The notes under the pieces: generated by a model | Database searches by the model: none | The model's input: the letters and a program-made list of their open reading frames with translations, nothing else | Told to the model about the DNA's origin: nothing | Position numbers and translations under genes: made by a program | Assembly: GCA_900541045.1 (NCBI GenBank) | Contig: UQID01000016.1 | Span: forward strand, 1 to 58,323 | Source of the DNA: an uncultured Collinsella sp. | GTDB taxonomy: Bacteria; Actinomycetota; Coriobacteriia; Coriobacteriales; Coriobacteriaceae | Direction: 5' to 3' | Length of the DNA stretch: 58,323 nucleotides | Shown here: piece by piece, positions 23,693-32,343 of the stretch | How the letters are laid out: the number at the start of each line of letters is the position of its first letter | Position numbering within the stretch: position 1 is the stretch's first letter

Positions 23693-26320
23693 CTACTCGG
23701 CGTCGGGGACCTCGTAGGTGGCCGCCGGCGTATTGTCGCACACGACGGTAAAGCCGCCGTCCTTGTCGACATCGACCGTCACCTGATCGCCCTCGCGCAC
23801 CGTGCCGTCGATGATAGCGGCGGCGATGGCATCCACGACCTCGCGCTGCACCAGACGCTTGAGCGGACGGGCACCGAACACCGGGTCCAAGCCGCCCACG
23901 GCGAGCATCTGCTTGGCCGCCGGGGTGATGGCAAGCGTCATGCGCTCCTTGGCCAGACGTGCGCGGACGTCGGCGAGCTGGATGTCCACAATCTTCTCGA
24001 TCTGCGCCATGCCGAGCGGATGGAACACCACGATGTCGTCGATACGGTTGAGGAACTCGGGGCGGAAGGTCTGAGCCATGGCCGCGTCGACCTGATGGCG
24101 CATCTCCTCCTCATCCTTGCCAGACAGGTCGGCGATGGCTTTGGAGCCCACGTTGGACGTCATGATGATGATCGTGTTCTTGAAGGACACCTGACGACCC
24201 TGGCCATCGGTCAGACGACCGTCGTCGAGCACCTGCAGCAGCACGTTGAAGACATCCGGATGAGCCTTCTCCATCTCGTCAAGCAAGATCACGGAGTACG
24301 GACGACGACGCACGGCCTCGGTGAGCTGGCCGCCCTCGTCGTAGCCCACGTATCCCGGAGGCGCACCGATCAGACGCTGGACGCTGAACTTCTCCATGTA
24401 CTCGGACATGTCGATACGTACGAGTGCGCGCTCGTCGTCGAACAGGCACTCGGCCAGCGCCTTGGCGAGCTCGGTCTTGCCCACGCCGGTGGGGCCCAGG
24501 AAGAAGAAGCTGCCGATGGGCTTGTCCGGATCGGAGAGACCCGCGCGACTGCGGCGCACGGCTGCGGCGACAGCGGAGACGGCCTCGTCCTGACCGATGA
24601 CGCGCTTGTGCAGCTCGCCCTCCAGGCCCTTCAGCTTGTCGAGCTCGCCCTGCATCATCTTGGACACGGGCACGCCGGTCCAGGCACTCACGACTTCGGC
24701 GATCTCATCGGAGGTCACCTGCTCGTTGAGGCCTTCGCCATCCTGCTCCTTCTGCGCCTCGAGCGCGGCCTCGGACTCCTGAATCTGCTGCTGCAGACCC
24801 GGGATCACGGCATAGCGCAGCTCGGATGCACGGCCCAGATCGCCGTTACGCGTCGCGCGCTCCTCCTCGCTCTTGGCCTCGTCGAGCTGACCCTTGAGCT
24901 CCTGCACATGGTCGATGGCGTTCTTTTGGTTGAGCCAGCCGGCCTTTTGCACGTTGAGCTTTTCCTGGACCTCGGCGATCTCCTGGCGCAGGGCCTCCAG
25001 ACGCTCCTTGGAGGCGTCGTCGGTCTCCTTCATGAGCGCCTGCTCCTCGATCTGCAGCTGGGTGAGCTGACGCGTGGTGGCGTCGATCTCGACCGGCATG
25101 CTGTCGAGCTCCATGCGCAGGCGGCTTGCGGCCTCGTCGACCAGGTCGATGGCCTTGTCGGGCAGGAAACGGTCGGCGATGTAGCGATCGGAGAGGTCGG
25201 CGGCGGCCACGAGCGCGCCGTCGGTGATATGCACGCCGTGGAAGATCTCGTACTTCTCCTTGAGGCCACGCAGGATCGAGATGGTGTCCTCGACGGTGGG
25301 CTCGCTCACCAGAACGGTCTGGAAACGACGGGCGAGCGCCGCGTCTTTCTCGATGTACTTGCGGTATTCGTCAAGCGTGGTCGCGCCGATCGCATGCAGG
25401 TCGCCACGGGCAAGCGCCGGCTTAAGGATGTTGCCAGCGTCCATGGAACCCTCGGTGGCACCCGCGCCCACGATGGTGTGGAGCTCATCGATGAACAGGA
25501 TGACCTTGCCCTCGGACTTCTGGACTTCCTTGAGCACGGCCTTCAGGCGGTCCTCGAACTCACCGCGGTACTTGGCGCCGGCGACCAGCGCGCTCATGTC
25601 GAGCTCAATGAGGTCGCGGTCGCGCAGGGTGCTCGGCACGTCGCCGGCCACGATACGCTGGGCGATGCCCTCGACGATGGCCGTCTTGCCGACGCCCGGC
25701 TCGCCGATGAGCACGGGGTTGTTCTTGGTGCGACGGGACAGGACCTGGATGGTACGACGAATCTCGTCGGTACGGCCGATGACCGGGTCGAGCTTGCCGG
25801 CGCGGGCAAGGTCGCAGATATTGCGGCCGTACTGTTCCAGTGCCTCAAACTGGGTCTTGTCCTCGGCAGACGTCACGCGGTCATCGCCACGCAGCTCCTC
25901 GTAGACCTGCTCGATGCGCTCCTTGGTCACGCCGGCATCGCGCAGCACGCGGCCGGCCTCGCCCTTGTCCTCGGCAAGCGCCATCAGCAGATGCTCGGTC
26001 ACCACAAAGCTGTCGCCCATCTTGGTGGCCTTCTTCTCGGCCTTCTCGATGACGCGGACGAGCTCGTTAGACAGACCCATCTGCTGGCCCTCGCCCGAAA
26101 CCTTGGGCGCGCGGTCGATAGCATCTTGTGTGGAGCGTGCGAGCTGAGCCGGGTCGGCACCAATGCGCTCGATGATCACGGAGATATTGCGCTCGCCGGC
26201 ACCGAGCAGGGCGGACAGCAGGTGAATCGGCTCTACCGCGCCGGCCTGCGCGTCGGCAGCCGTGCTCATGGCGGTCTGCAGCGCCTCGCGCGACGTCATT
26301 GCTAGCTTATCGATTCTCAT
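23693..26320 (-). CDS. clpB: ATP-dependent disaggregase ClpB
   Basis: An 875-residue hexameric AAA+ chaperone that extracts proteins from aggregates together with DnaK/DnaJ/GrpE. It has the Clp N-domain, a first AAA+ module with Walker A GEPGVGKT, a coiled-coil middle domain (about 400-530, rich in Glu/Gln/Lys), and a second AAA+ module with GPTGVGKT and the sensor TSNVGS. Length and order match canonical ClpB and not ClpC. ATG 26320 follows AGAGGTG. The upstream region carries an operator identical in its half-sites to the one before dnaK, which predicts joint control by HspR. Confidence 0.97.
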   Translation of the reverse strand: MRIDKLAMTSREALQTAMSTAADAQAGAVEPIHLLSALLGAGERNISVIIERIGADPAQLARSTQDAIDRAPKVSGEGQQMGLSNELVRVIEKAEKKATKMGDSFVVTEHLLMALAEDKGEAGRVLRDAGVTKERIEQVYEELRGDDRVTSAEDKTQFEALEQYGRNICDLARAGKLDPVIGRTDEIRRTIQVLSRRTKNNPVLIGEPGVGKTAIVEGIAQRIVAGDVPSTLRDRDLIELDMSALVAGAKYRGEFEDRLKAVLKEVQKSEGKVILFIDELHTIVGAGATEGSMDAGNILKPALARGDLHAIGATTLDEYRKYIEKDAALARRFQTVLVSEPTVEDTISILRGLKEKYEIFHGVHITDGALVAAADLSDRYIADRFLPDKAIDLVDEAASRLRMELDSMPVEIDATTRQLTQLQIEEQALMKETDDASKERLEALRQEIAEVQEKLNVQKAGWLNQKNAIDHVQELKGQLDEAKSEEERATRNGDLGRASELRYAVIPGLQQQIQESEAALEAQKEQDGEGLNEQVTSDEIAEVVSAWTGVPVSKMMQGELDKLKGLEGELHKRVIGQDEAVSAVAAAVRRSRAGLSDPDKPIGSFFFLGPTGVGKTELAKALAECLFDDERALVRIDMSEYMEKFSVQRLIGAPPGYVGYDEGGQLTEAVRRRPYSVILLDEMEKAHPDVFNVLLQVLDDGRLTDGQGRQVSFKNTIIIMTSNVGSKAIADLSGKDEEEMRHQVDAAMAQTFRPEFLNRIDDIVVFHPLGMAQIEKIVDIQLADVRARLAKERMTLAITPAAKQMLAVGGLDPVFGARPLKRLVQREVVDAIAAAIIDGTVREGDQVTVDVDKDGGFTVVCDNTPAATYEVPDAE

Positions 26321-26498
26321 GGAATCACCTCTCTTGGGGCGGCCGCCCTACGGGGCGGCTTCACGTTGTTCGAGAAGTATTGTTGCCAGCTTTGCGCGAT
26401 CTTATACACAAATCTAAGTCTCTATATATAAGATTTTCTGAGTGATTGAAAGATAGGAAGCAGGTGCGCTCACCCGCTACGGCCTCGTCCCCTAGTTA
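26321..26498 (-). promoter_or_regulatory. clpB upstream region
   Basis: The 178 bp before clpB. It holds a GC-rich hairpin next to the ribosome-binding site (GGGGCGGCCGCCCTACGGGGCGGC), a -10-like TATAAG on the minus strand (26401-26406), and the presumed HspR operator at 26410-26436 just upstream of it. Confidence 0.55.
26410..26436. promoter_or_regulatory. Putative HspR operator of clpB
   Basis: AAATCTAAGTC-N6-TATAAGATTT, an imperfect inverted repeat. The same 21 fixed bases and spacing occur upstream of dnaK (36752-36778). It has the 7-N7-7 layout of the HAIR box (CTTGAGT-N7-ACTCAAG) but different bases: TCTAAGT-N7-TATAAGA. Confidence 0.7.
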
Positions 26499-26717
26499 TC
26501 TCGATCTGTAACATCTATCGACCGTTTCTGGCTCCAGATGTTACAGATCGAGACGAATTGTTCAGCGGCACCCGTTTGTCTCAATCTGTAACATCTACTC
26601 GGCAAATAGAGCTCTATCTGTTACAAATCGAGACGAACAGAAAACACCCGGATCAAAAATCTAAATCTGTAACACCAAGCCCACTTTTAGCGGCCAAGAT
26701 GTTACAGATCGAGACAG
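26499..26717. repeat. Triple palindrome array 1 (about 80-bp period)
   Basis: Three palindromic units start near 26499, 26578 and 26658. Each carries ATCTGTAACA on the left and TGTTACA(G/A)ATCGAGAC on the right. Unit 1 arms (26499-26516, 26536-26553) are perfectly complementary over 18 bp. The array follows the 3' end of the gene at 26768-27439 and is repeated after its paralogue. Confidence 0.85.
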
Positions 26718-26724
26718 ACCGAAA

Positions 26725-26759
26725 ACCACCACAAAGAGGATAGGCACCTTTGTGGTGGT
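26725..26759 (-). terminator. CCACCACAAAG hairpin after the anchored protein gene
   Basis: ACCACCACAAAG (26725-26736) pairs with CTTTGTGGTGGT (26748-26759), 9 bp past the stop of the minus-strand gene. The same hairpin occurs at 27530, 28396 and 28678. Probably a terminator, although the T-run is poor. Confidence 0.55.
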
Positions 26760-26767
26760 CGCGGTCT

Positions 26768-27439
26768 CTACTCCTTCGCCGAACCCGTACTCCCCGATTC
26801 GACGGTCCAGGGCATCTCATCCTCGAACAGCCATGTACGGGCAGACCCACTATCGCGTGCAGTCTGCGGGTCAGGCAAGCAGGTCTGTTTATAGGCATCT
26901 TGGATACACTGACCCATAAAATCGTTGAGCTCGGTCTGGTCGCCCTCCATGACATAGGCGACATCGCCGTCCATGATGTAGATGCCCGGACCCTCATTGC
27001 CCTCGTAGCCCGGATCGTACGAGACATCACATAACTTTGCGCCGTTTGCAGTGTCTAGCTCGATGGAAGAGTGGCATCCGCCAACCATGTCGTTCGCTTT
27101 TGCCCGATAGGACGCATATCCGTACCAACGCTTAAATGTTTTGCCCTTGAGTAGCTCGGACGCCCTATCGATCAGGCTTGTATCCGTGGTATAGCGCATG
27201 GCCCCAAGCTGAATACTCGGATAATTGCTAATACCCAGCACAGCCGGCTGCTCATCAAAATCAACGGTGATTGTCTCAGGTTTGACGTCGTCGGTCAGGA
27301 ATTCGACCGATTGAGTCATGGGCTTGACCACCGGTTCTGTCACCTCAATAGGCAGAAACGCCATGCTAACAACGCCCACACCAACCACGGCGATTGCAAG
27401 CGCCAAGACAATCAATCCAATACGGGCAGAACGGCTCAC
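26768..27439 (-). CDS. Anchored exported protein, paralogue 1 (unrecognised)
   Basis: A 223-residue protein with one N-terminal membrane helix (IGLIVLALAIAVVGVGVVSMAF) and an extracytoplasmic domain. I do not recognise the family. It shares with the gene at 28716-29405 the blocks ISNYPSIQLGAMRYT, KGKTFKRWYGY, a GIYIMDGDVAYVMEGDQTEL region, and an almost identical C-terminal 38 residues (CLPDPQTARDSGSARTWLFE...). I start it at GTG 27439 (MSRSARIG) behind GTGAGGTG; the upstream GTG at 27478 adds residues with no second helix. The near-identical 3' end plus the shared downstream array point to a recent duplication or gene conversion. Confidence 0.7.
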   Translation of the reverse strand: MSRSARIGLIVLALAIAVVGVGVVSMAFLPIEVTEPVVKPMTQSVEFLTDDVKPETITVDFDEQPAVLGISNYPSIQLGAMRYTTDTSLIDRASELLKGKTFKRWYGYASYRAKANDMVGGCHSSIELDTANGAKLCDVSYDPGYEGNEGPGIYIMDGDVAYVMEGDQTELNDFMGQCIQDAYKQTCLPDPQTARDSGSARTWLFEDEMPWTVESGSTGSAKE

Positions 27440-27529
27440 GGCAAAACACCTCACAATGCAAACCTTCGCCACCTGCACTAATGATATCGCCAGCTAACAC
27501 TATCACCAAAAGAAGCCGTCCACTCCCCA

Positions 27530-27562
27530 CCACCACAAAGGAGACAGACACCTTTGTGGTGG
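27530..27562. repeat. CCACCACAAAGG hairpin, copy 2
   Basis: CCACCACAAAGG (27530-27541) pairs perfectly with CCTTTGTGGTGG (27551-27562), in the divergent region between the genes at 27439 and 27674. Because both genes point away from it, it is unlikely to be a terminator here. Confidence 0.75.
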
Positions 27563-27673
27563 GTTTCGACGCTAACGGTCGACCATCTCACGCCATGAGA
27601 TTAAACTTAATTTGTTATCTGAATTTATCTATTTCTATCTATCCTCAACAGCTTTTTGTCTCGGGGAGATCAT

Positions 27674-28342
27674 ATGAAGCCGTCTCATTCCACCGGTCGC
27701 AACGTCATCGCCATTCTCGCCGTACCCATCGTGATGCTCTTCCTTATCGTCGTCACGCCCTTTTCTTTTGGTATCGCCTCGCCCTTCGATCTCTGCGGGA
27801 TGATCGACGCCGGCTCGCGTGCCACCTCGCTCTCCTTTGTCTGCCGTGGCGTGTTCTACGAAGATGCAATTCCCACCGGAAGTTGGCAGTCAAAGTTGCC
27901 ACTGCTCGGTCAGATCGACGGATGCTCCCCCTATTTCTGCCTTGGACCTCAGGCGCTAAACTATCTAATCGACGACCAGCCACTCGACTCCATCACCCTC
28001 GCCTACGACTACGCACCAAACACCGATGAGCGCCACATGAACCAAGTCCTCGACAAGATGCTTGGACAGTGTGGGCTCACCGAGGAGGCCGGTCGAACCA
28101 TCTATAGCAACCAAAAATTGAAGCGAACAGAACTCCGCCGTGTCGGAAAAATCAAAGGGCGAAACAGGGCCGCCTACTGGGATGCCTGGGCAACACGCGA
28201 CAAGGGCGAATTCGGACACAGCACCTATACGGTCACTGTCTACACCAAAGACGGAATTAAGGACAATGTTGACGATTTCGCGTCATCCAAACTCGGCATC
28301 CCCAAAACAACCAAACCCGCCAGCCCGGATGAAATTTTGTAG
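27674..28342 (+). CDS. Anchored exported protein (unrecognised)
   Basis: A 222-residue protein beginning MKPSHSTGRNVIAILAVPIV, with an N-terminal membrane helix or uncleaved signal (to about 35) and an outer domain containing several Cys (LCGMIDAG, FVCRGVF, GCSPYFC). The later part has QCGLTEEAGRTIYSNQKL and a Lys-rich C-terminus. ATG 27674 is preceded by GGGGAG. It lies between the two paralogues, on the opposite strand. Overall plan (helix plus about 180 residues) is like theirs, but I see no clear sequence match. Function unknown. Confidence 0.65.
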   Translation: MKPSHSTGRNVIAILAVPIVMLFLIVVTPFSFGIASPFDLCGMIDAGSRATSLSFVCRGVFYEDAIPTGSWQSKLPLLGQIDGCSPYFCLGPQALNYLIDDQPLDSITLAYDYAPNTDERHMNQVLDKMLGQCGLTEEAGRTIYSNQKLKRTELRRVGKIKGRNRAAYWDAWATRDKGEFGHSTYTVTVYTKDGIKDNVDDFASSKLGIPKTTKPASPDEIL

Positions 28343-28395
28343 AGACGCTCATTAGAATGTCGTTCGACGAGCACGGCAACATCGAGCTCGCCCCC

Positions 28396-28428
28396 ACCAC
28401 CACAAAGGGGGCAGGAGCCTTTGTGGTG
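28396..28428 (+). terminator. CCACCACAAAGG hairpin, copy 3
   Basis: ACCACCACAAAGG (28396-28408) with CCTTTGTGGTG (28418-28428), about 55 bp after the plus-strand gene. Possible terminator. Confidence 0.5.
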
Positions 28429-28449
28429 ATCTTCGGCCCCGGCGTTCAA

Positions 28450-28670
28450 CATCTCAATCTGTAACATCTAGCGGCCGTTTTTGGGTCCAGATGTTACAGA
28501 TTGAGATGAAATGTTCAGCAGCTCCCGTTTATCTAAATCTGTAACAACTACTCGGCAAATAAGGGTCCACCCGTTACAGATCGAGACAAACGGAAAATGC
28601 CTGAACCGATAATCTAAATCTGTAACACCAAACCCACTTTTAGCGGCCAAGATGTTACAGATCGAGACAG
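28450..28670. repeat. Triple palindrome array 2 (about 80-bp period)
   Basis: Near-copy of the array at 26499. Units start near 28450, 28529 and 28611. Unit 1 arms (28450-28469, 28489-28508) are perfect over 20 bp. Compared with array 1 the stem carries a paired change (CGATCTG/CAGATCG becomes CAATCTG/CAGATTG), so the fold is kept. Together with hairpin copies 3 and 4 it fills the gene-free stretch 28343-28715. Confidence 0.85.
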
Positions 28671-28677
28671 ACAGAAA

Positions 28678-28707
28678 ACCACCACAAAGGGGCACCTTTG
28701 TGGTGGT
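28678..28707 (-). terminator. CCACCACAAAGG hairpin, copy 4
   Basis: ACCACCACAAAGG (28678-28690) pairs perfectly with CCTTTGTGGTGGT (28695-28707), 9 bp past the stop of paralogue 2, the same position as copy 1 after paralogue 1. Confidence 0.55.
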
Positions 28708-28715
28708 CGCATTCT

Positions 28716-29405
28716 CTACTCTTTTGCCGAGCCCGTGCTTCCCGATTCGGCGTTCCAGGGCATCTCATCCTCGAACAGCCATGTACGAGCAGATCCACTA
28801 TCGCGTGCAGTCTGCGGGTCGGGCAGGCAGGTCTGGTCGTACGCGTCCATCACGCAACGATCCAAAAAATCGATCACCTGCTGCTGGTCGCCTTCAAGAA
28901 TGTAGGTCACGCCGCCATCTTGGATATAGACGCCGTCCCCACCTCCGGCTTTTGCGTATTCCGGATTGTAGTTAACGGTGCGCATCAGTTTGCCATCAGA
29001 TGAATACAGCTTCAGCGTTGTATAGTAGCCACCGTTCACAAAACCACGTCGGCGCTCATAGGCATCCCAACCGTCCCAGCGTTTGAACGAACGCCCGTTT
29101 AGCAAGTCCAGCGCCTGTCGGGACAACTTCTCGTCCTTGGTATAGCGAGACGAGCCAAGTTCAATCATGGGGTAGTTGCTTATGCTTAGAATGCCCGGCG
29201 TTTCCTCGATATCGAGCGTTATCTCATCGGGCTTTGTAACGTCCGAAATCATTTGCCCGGGCATCGATGCAACAAGGGACGCCATCTCGACCGTCTGCTC
29301 AACCCCACTCGGCCCATAGAAGATAAGCGAGCCAAATAGGACCACGCCCGCAGCAGCGACGACGCAAGCCACCAACAGCAACAAAACAGAAGTGCAACGC
29401 TTCAT
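28716..29405 (-). CDS. Anchored exported protein, paralogue 2 (unrecognised)
   Basis: A 229-residue homologue of the protein at 26768-27439: N-terminal helix (VLLLLVACVVAAAGVVLFGSL), then blocks ILSISNYPMIELGSSRYT, NGRSFKRWDGWDAY, GVYIQDGGVTYILEGDQQQV and the shared C-terminus. The N-terminal half has diverged clearly, while the last ~38 residues are nearly identical, so the 3' ends have been homogenised. ATG 29405 (MKRCTSV) has GGAG 6 bases upstream; a GTG four codons earlier overlaps that site. Function unknown. Confidence 0.7.
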   Translation of the reverse strand: MKRCTSVLLLLVACVVAAAGVVLFGSLIFYGPSGVEQTVEMASLVASMPGQMISDVTKPDEITLDIEETPGILSISNYPMIELGSSRYTKDEKLSRQALDLLNGRSFKRWDGWDAYERRRGFVNGGYYTTLKLYSSDGKLMRTVNYNPEYAKAGGGDGVYIQDGGVTYILEGDQQQVIDFLDRCVMDAYDQTCLPDPQTARDSGSARTWLFEDEMPWNAESGSTGSAKE

Positions 29406-29569
29406 CTTCAACTCCACAAACGAGAGTGTTTTGAGCTCACTTTAAAGCGCCAACTTCATACTGTCAATTCTAGATAGCATATGAACAAAGGTGCACTCCC
29501 CCATAGAGGAGAGTTGCAACCTCGATTTTAGCGCCCCTCAAGACCCAACGAGCAGCACTTAACAAGTAG

Positions 29570-29639
29570 CCCCGGTTATACCTTTCTCTGACGCGACCCT
29601 CGCGAAGCGCGTGAGCGGCAGGGAGAGGTATAACCGGGG
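29570..29639 (-). terminator. Long hairpin after the hydratase gene
   Basis: CCCCGGTTATACC... (29570-29588) pairs with ...GGTATAACCGGGG (29621-29639) through about 17 bp with one bulge; an inner ACGCG/CGCGT stem extends it. It starts 16 bp after the hydratase stop on the minus strand. There is little T-run, so it may stabilise the transcript as much as terminate it. Confidence 0.6.
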
Positions 29640-29655
29640 CGGACAAGTATGTGCG

Positions 29656-31950
29656 TTACTCGGCAGCGGCCTTGAACTTGTTGTAGTTGATCAGGCAGCC
29701 GGCCTTGACGATGGCGCGCTCCTCCGCCGTCATGTCGGCGATGTAGAGCTCAATCTGCTCAACCGCACCATCGGCACGGACCACGTAGGCAGCGATGTTC
29801 TGCAGATCGCCGTCGAGCGCGGCGCGAATACCCGACACGAAGACGTAGTCGCCCACCTCAAAGTTGGGCTCGGTCTCCATCTGGAAGGGCACCATGCCCC
29901 AGTTCATCACGTTGGAGCGATAGCGCTTGGTGGCGTACTCGTGGACGATATTGGCCAGGCCGCCGATCACGCGCTGGCAGCTCGCGGCCTGCTCGCGGGC
30001 GGAGCCGTCGCCGGGCTTCTTGGCGTAGATCATGGAGCCGTACTCGGTCGTCTTGGCATCGGCCGCGACACCCGCACCAGCCAGCGCCTCGAACACACCG
30101 GCAAGCTCGGCATCGAGCGCCGCCAGGTCGCCTGCGGACTCGCCGGCCACGCGACGCTTCTCCACGGCGTCGACCTCCTTGGAGCGACCCACGTAGGCCG
30201 GGTCGCGACGGCTGAGCGTAAACTCGGCCAGACCCAGCGGGTTGGAGCGGAAGGAGCTCGTCTCGCCCGAGGGAATGAGCTCGTCGGTCGTGGTGACCGG
30301 ATCCATGATCTTGGAGCACACCTTGAGCAAGATGTCGTCGCCGAGCGGCTCCATCGCGGGCCACGGCTTGATGTTGGGACCCTCGACCAGCTCGTCGGTA
30401 GGCTCGGCCTTGCCAAAGCCCCAGTACACGCGCTTCTTGTACGGCGCGTCGTCAAAGGTGTACTCGCAGGCCTCGTCCCAGGTCTCCTCGGGCAGGTCGG
30501 TCGCCGGCGTCAGGATGCCGCCGTTGGCAGCGGTCGCGGCGATGGAGCGGGCGTCCATCAGGGCCACGGCGCTCAGCTGGCCGTTACCCGGCTTGGAGCC
30601 CTCGCGGTTGGGGAAGTTGCGCGTGGTGTGGCGGATGGACAGGCCGTTGTTGGCGGGCGTGTCGCCGGCACCAAAGCACGGGCCGCAGAACGCCGTGCGC
30701 ACGATCGCACCGGCCTCCATAAGGTCGTAGATATAGCCGCGGCGCGTGAGTTCGAGTGCCACGGGCTGGCTCGTGGGATAGACCGACAGCGAGAACTCGC
30801 CGCAGCCGGTGTTGGCGCCCTTGAGCACGCGGGCAGCCTGGACCACGGAGTCGTAGTTGCCGCCCGAGCAGCCGGCGATAACGCCCTGCTGCACGTGCAG
30901 CTTGCCGTCGACGATCTTGTCGAGCAGGCTAAAGTGTGTCTTGCCCTCGCCGATCTTGGCGGCCTCGAGCTCGACCTCATGCAGGATGTCCTCGAGGTTC
31001 TCGTTGAGCTCGTCGATCTCAAAGCCGTTGGAAGGATGGAACGGCAGCGCGATCATGGGCTTGATGCTCGACAGGTCGACCTCGACGCAGCCGTCGTAGT
31101 AGGCGACATCGGCGGGCTTGAGCTCGCGGTAGTCGTCGCGGCCGTGCATGGTCAAAAACGCGTGCGTGTCCTCGTCGGTGGCCCAGATGCTCGACAGGCA
31201 AGTGGTCTCGGTGGTCATGACATCGACGCCGTTGCGGTAGTCGGTCGTCATGCTCGCGATGCCCGGGCCTACAAACTCCATGACCTTGTTCTTGACGTAG
31301 CCCTTGGCAAAGACGGCTCGGATGATAGCGAGCGCCACGTCGTGCGGGCCGACGCCGGGGCGCGGGGCACCCGTGAGGTAGATGGCGACGACGCCGGGAT
31401 AGGCGACGTCGTAGGTGTCGCGCAGCAGCTGTTTGGCCAACTCGCCGCCGCCCTCGCCCACGGCCATGGTGCCCAGGGCGCCGTAGCGGGTGTGCGAGTC
31501 GGAACCCAGGATCATCTTGCCGCAACCGGCGAAGTTCTCACGCATAAAGGAGTGGATGACGGCGATGTGCGGCGGGACGAAGATGCCGCCGTACTTCTTG
31601 GCCGCGGAAAGGCCAAAGACGTGGTCGTCCTCGTTGATGGTGCCGCCCACGGCGCACAGCGAGTTATGGCAGTTGGTGAGCACGTAGGGCAGCGGGAACT
31701 GCTCCATGCCCGAGGCGCGCGCCGTCTGGATGATGCCGACAAAGGTGATGTCGTGGCTCGCCATGGCGTCGAAGCGAATCTTGAGCGCCTCGGGATCTCC
31801 GGACGTGTTGTGTGCCTGGAGGATCGAATACGCGATGGTGCCGCGCTTGGCATCCTCGGGCGTCTGCGTAATACCGCGCTCGGCAGCCTCGGCCGCAGGC
31901 ACAACCTCGCTGCCGCCGCGCAGGTAGACGCCGTCCTCGTACAGCTTGAC
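29656..31950 (-). CDS. Aconitase-family hydratase (YbhJ-like)
   Basis: A 764-residue enzyme of the aconitase superfamily, [4Fe-4S]-dependent (de)hydratases. Cluster cysteines are recognisable in AGCSGGNYDS and FCGPCFGAGDT, and GSDSHTRYGALGTMAVGEGG is the family substrate/cluster motif. The swivel domain occupies the C-terminal ~170 residues. It resembles the E. coli YbhJ group (about 750 residues) more than AcnA or AcnB, so the substrate is unsure. ATG 31950 is chosen because GGGAGA lies 4 bases before it and homologous sequence begins there (MVKLYEDGVYLRGG); the longer frame is intergenic. No other citrate-cycle gene is nearby. Confidence 0.85.
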   Translation of the reverse strand, partial: VKLYEDGVYLRGGSEVVPAAEAAERGITQTPEDAKRGTIAYSILQAHNTSGDPEALKIRFDAMASHDITFVGIIQTARASGMEQFPLPYVLTNCHNSLCAVGGTINEDDHVFGLSAAKKYGGIFVPPHIAVIHSFMRENFAGCGKMILGSDSHTRYGALGTMAVGEGGGELAKQLLRDTYDVAYPGVVAIYLTGAPRPGVGPHDVALAIIRAVFAKGYVKNKVMEFVGPGIASMTTDYRNGVDVMTTETTCLSSIWATDEDTHAFLTMHGRDDYRELKPADVAYYDGCVEVDLSSIKPMIALPFHPSNGFEIDELNENLEDILHEVELEAAKIGEGKTHFSLLDKIVDGKLHVQQGVIAGCSGGNYDSVVQAARVLKGANTGCGEFSLSVYPTSQPVALELTRRGYIYDLMEAGAIVRTAFCGPCFGAGDTPANNGLSIRHTTRNFPNREGSKPGNGQLSAVALMDARSIAATAANGGILTPATDLPEETWDEACEYTFDDAPYKKRVYWGFGKAEPTDELVEGPNIKPWPAMEPLGDDILLKVCSKIMDPVTTTDELIPSGETSSFRSNPLGLAEFTLSRRDPAYVGRSKEVDAVEKRRVAGESAGDLAALDAELAGVFEALAGAGVAADAKTTEYGSMIYAKKPGDGSAREQAASCQRVIGGLANIVHEYATKRYRSNVMNWGMVPFQMETEPNFEVGDYVFVSGIRAALDGDLQNIAAYVVRADGAVEQIELYIADMTAEERAIVKAGCLINYNKFKAAAE

Positions 31951-32342
31951 CATACTGTCTCCCACTCTGCCCAAAAGATTTGGGCGCATAGCATACATTC
32001 GTTCAATATCGTGCCATAGAACGGTTGCGAGTGGGTTACGAATCTGCACGTTCACTTTATCTCGGTAAAGCATAAAACGAGCCCGGTGCAGGGCCTGCAG
32101 ATTTGGTGCAAAAGTGTCCCTTTCGACCAGTCATTTAAGAACGTCCCCAATGACTACCGCATCCGGAGCAAGGCAACGCCGCAGGTAGAGGACGGACAGC
32201 GAGCGACGTCCAGAGCGAACAAGTTGGCATGGAAAAGGCAAGGCATAGACCTTCTGGTCATGCCTTGCCTTTTGAACGACAAATTGTCGCTCTGGGCGGC
32301 GCGCAGCGTCGGCCCGTTACGCGGTTTGGTAAAACCGCGTAA
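31951..32342. other. Upstream region of the hydratase, containing repeat R1
   Basis: This gene-free 392 bp stretch holds a leader hairpin (GCCCAAA/TTTGGGC, 31969-31985) just before the hydratase, an unassigned promoter region, the structured repeat R1 (32173-32313), and the hairpin after hspR. Confidence 0.6.
32173..32313. repeat. Structured intergenic element, copy R1
   Basis: Starts with GCAACGCCGCAGG and ends with GCAGCGTCGGC, both shared with copy R2 (37477-37616). The long-range stem CGTCCAGAGCGA (32207-32218) pairs with TCGCTCTGGGCG (32287-32298). The apical hairpin pairs 32233-32246 with 32260-32273 plus GACC-TTCT-GGTC. Copy R3 at 58227 shares the 5' block and the GACC-TTCT-GGTC tip. 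Confidence 0.8.
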
Positions 32343-32343
32343 C
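32316..32343 (-). terminator. Hairpin at the end of the dnaK operon
   Basis: GTTACGCGGTTT pairs perfectly with AAACCGCGTAAC, directly at the hspR stop codon. There is no clear T-run on the minus strand, so termination strength is uncertain. Confidence 0.5.

Noticed and set aside
26499..28670. CRISPR array
   Set aside because: The repeats are palindromic units with about 80-bp period, only three per cluster, with related rather than unique intervening sequence, and no cas genes are present.
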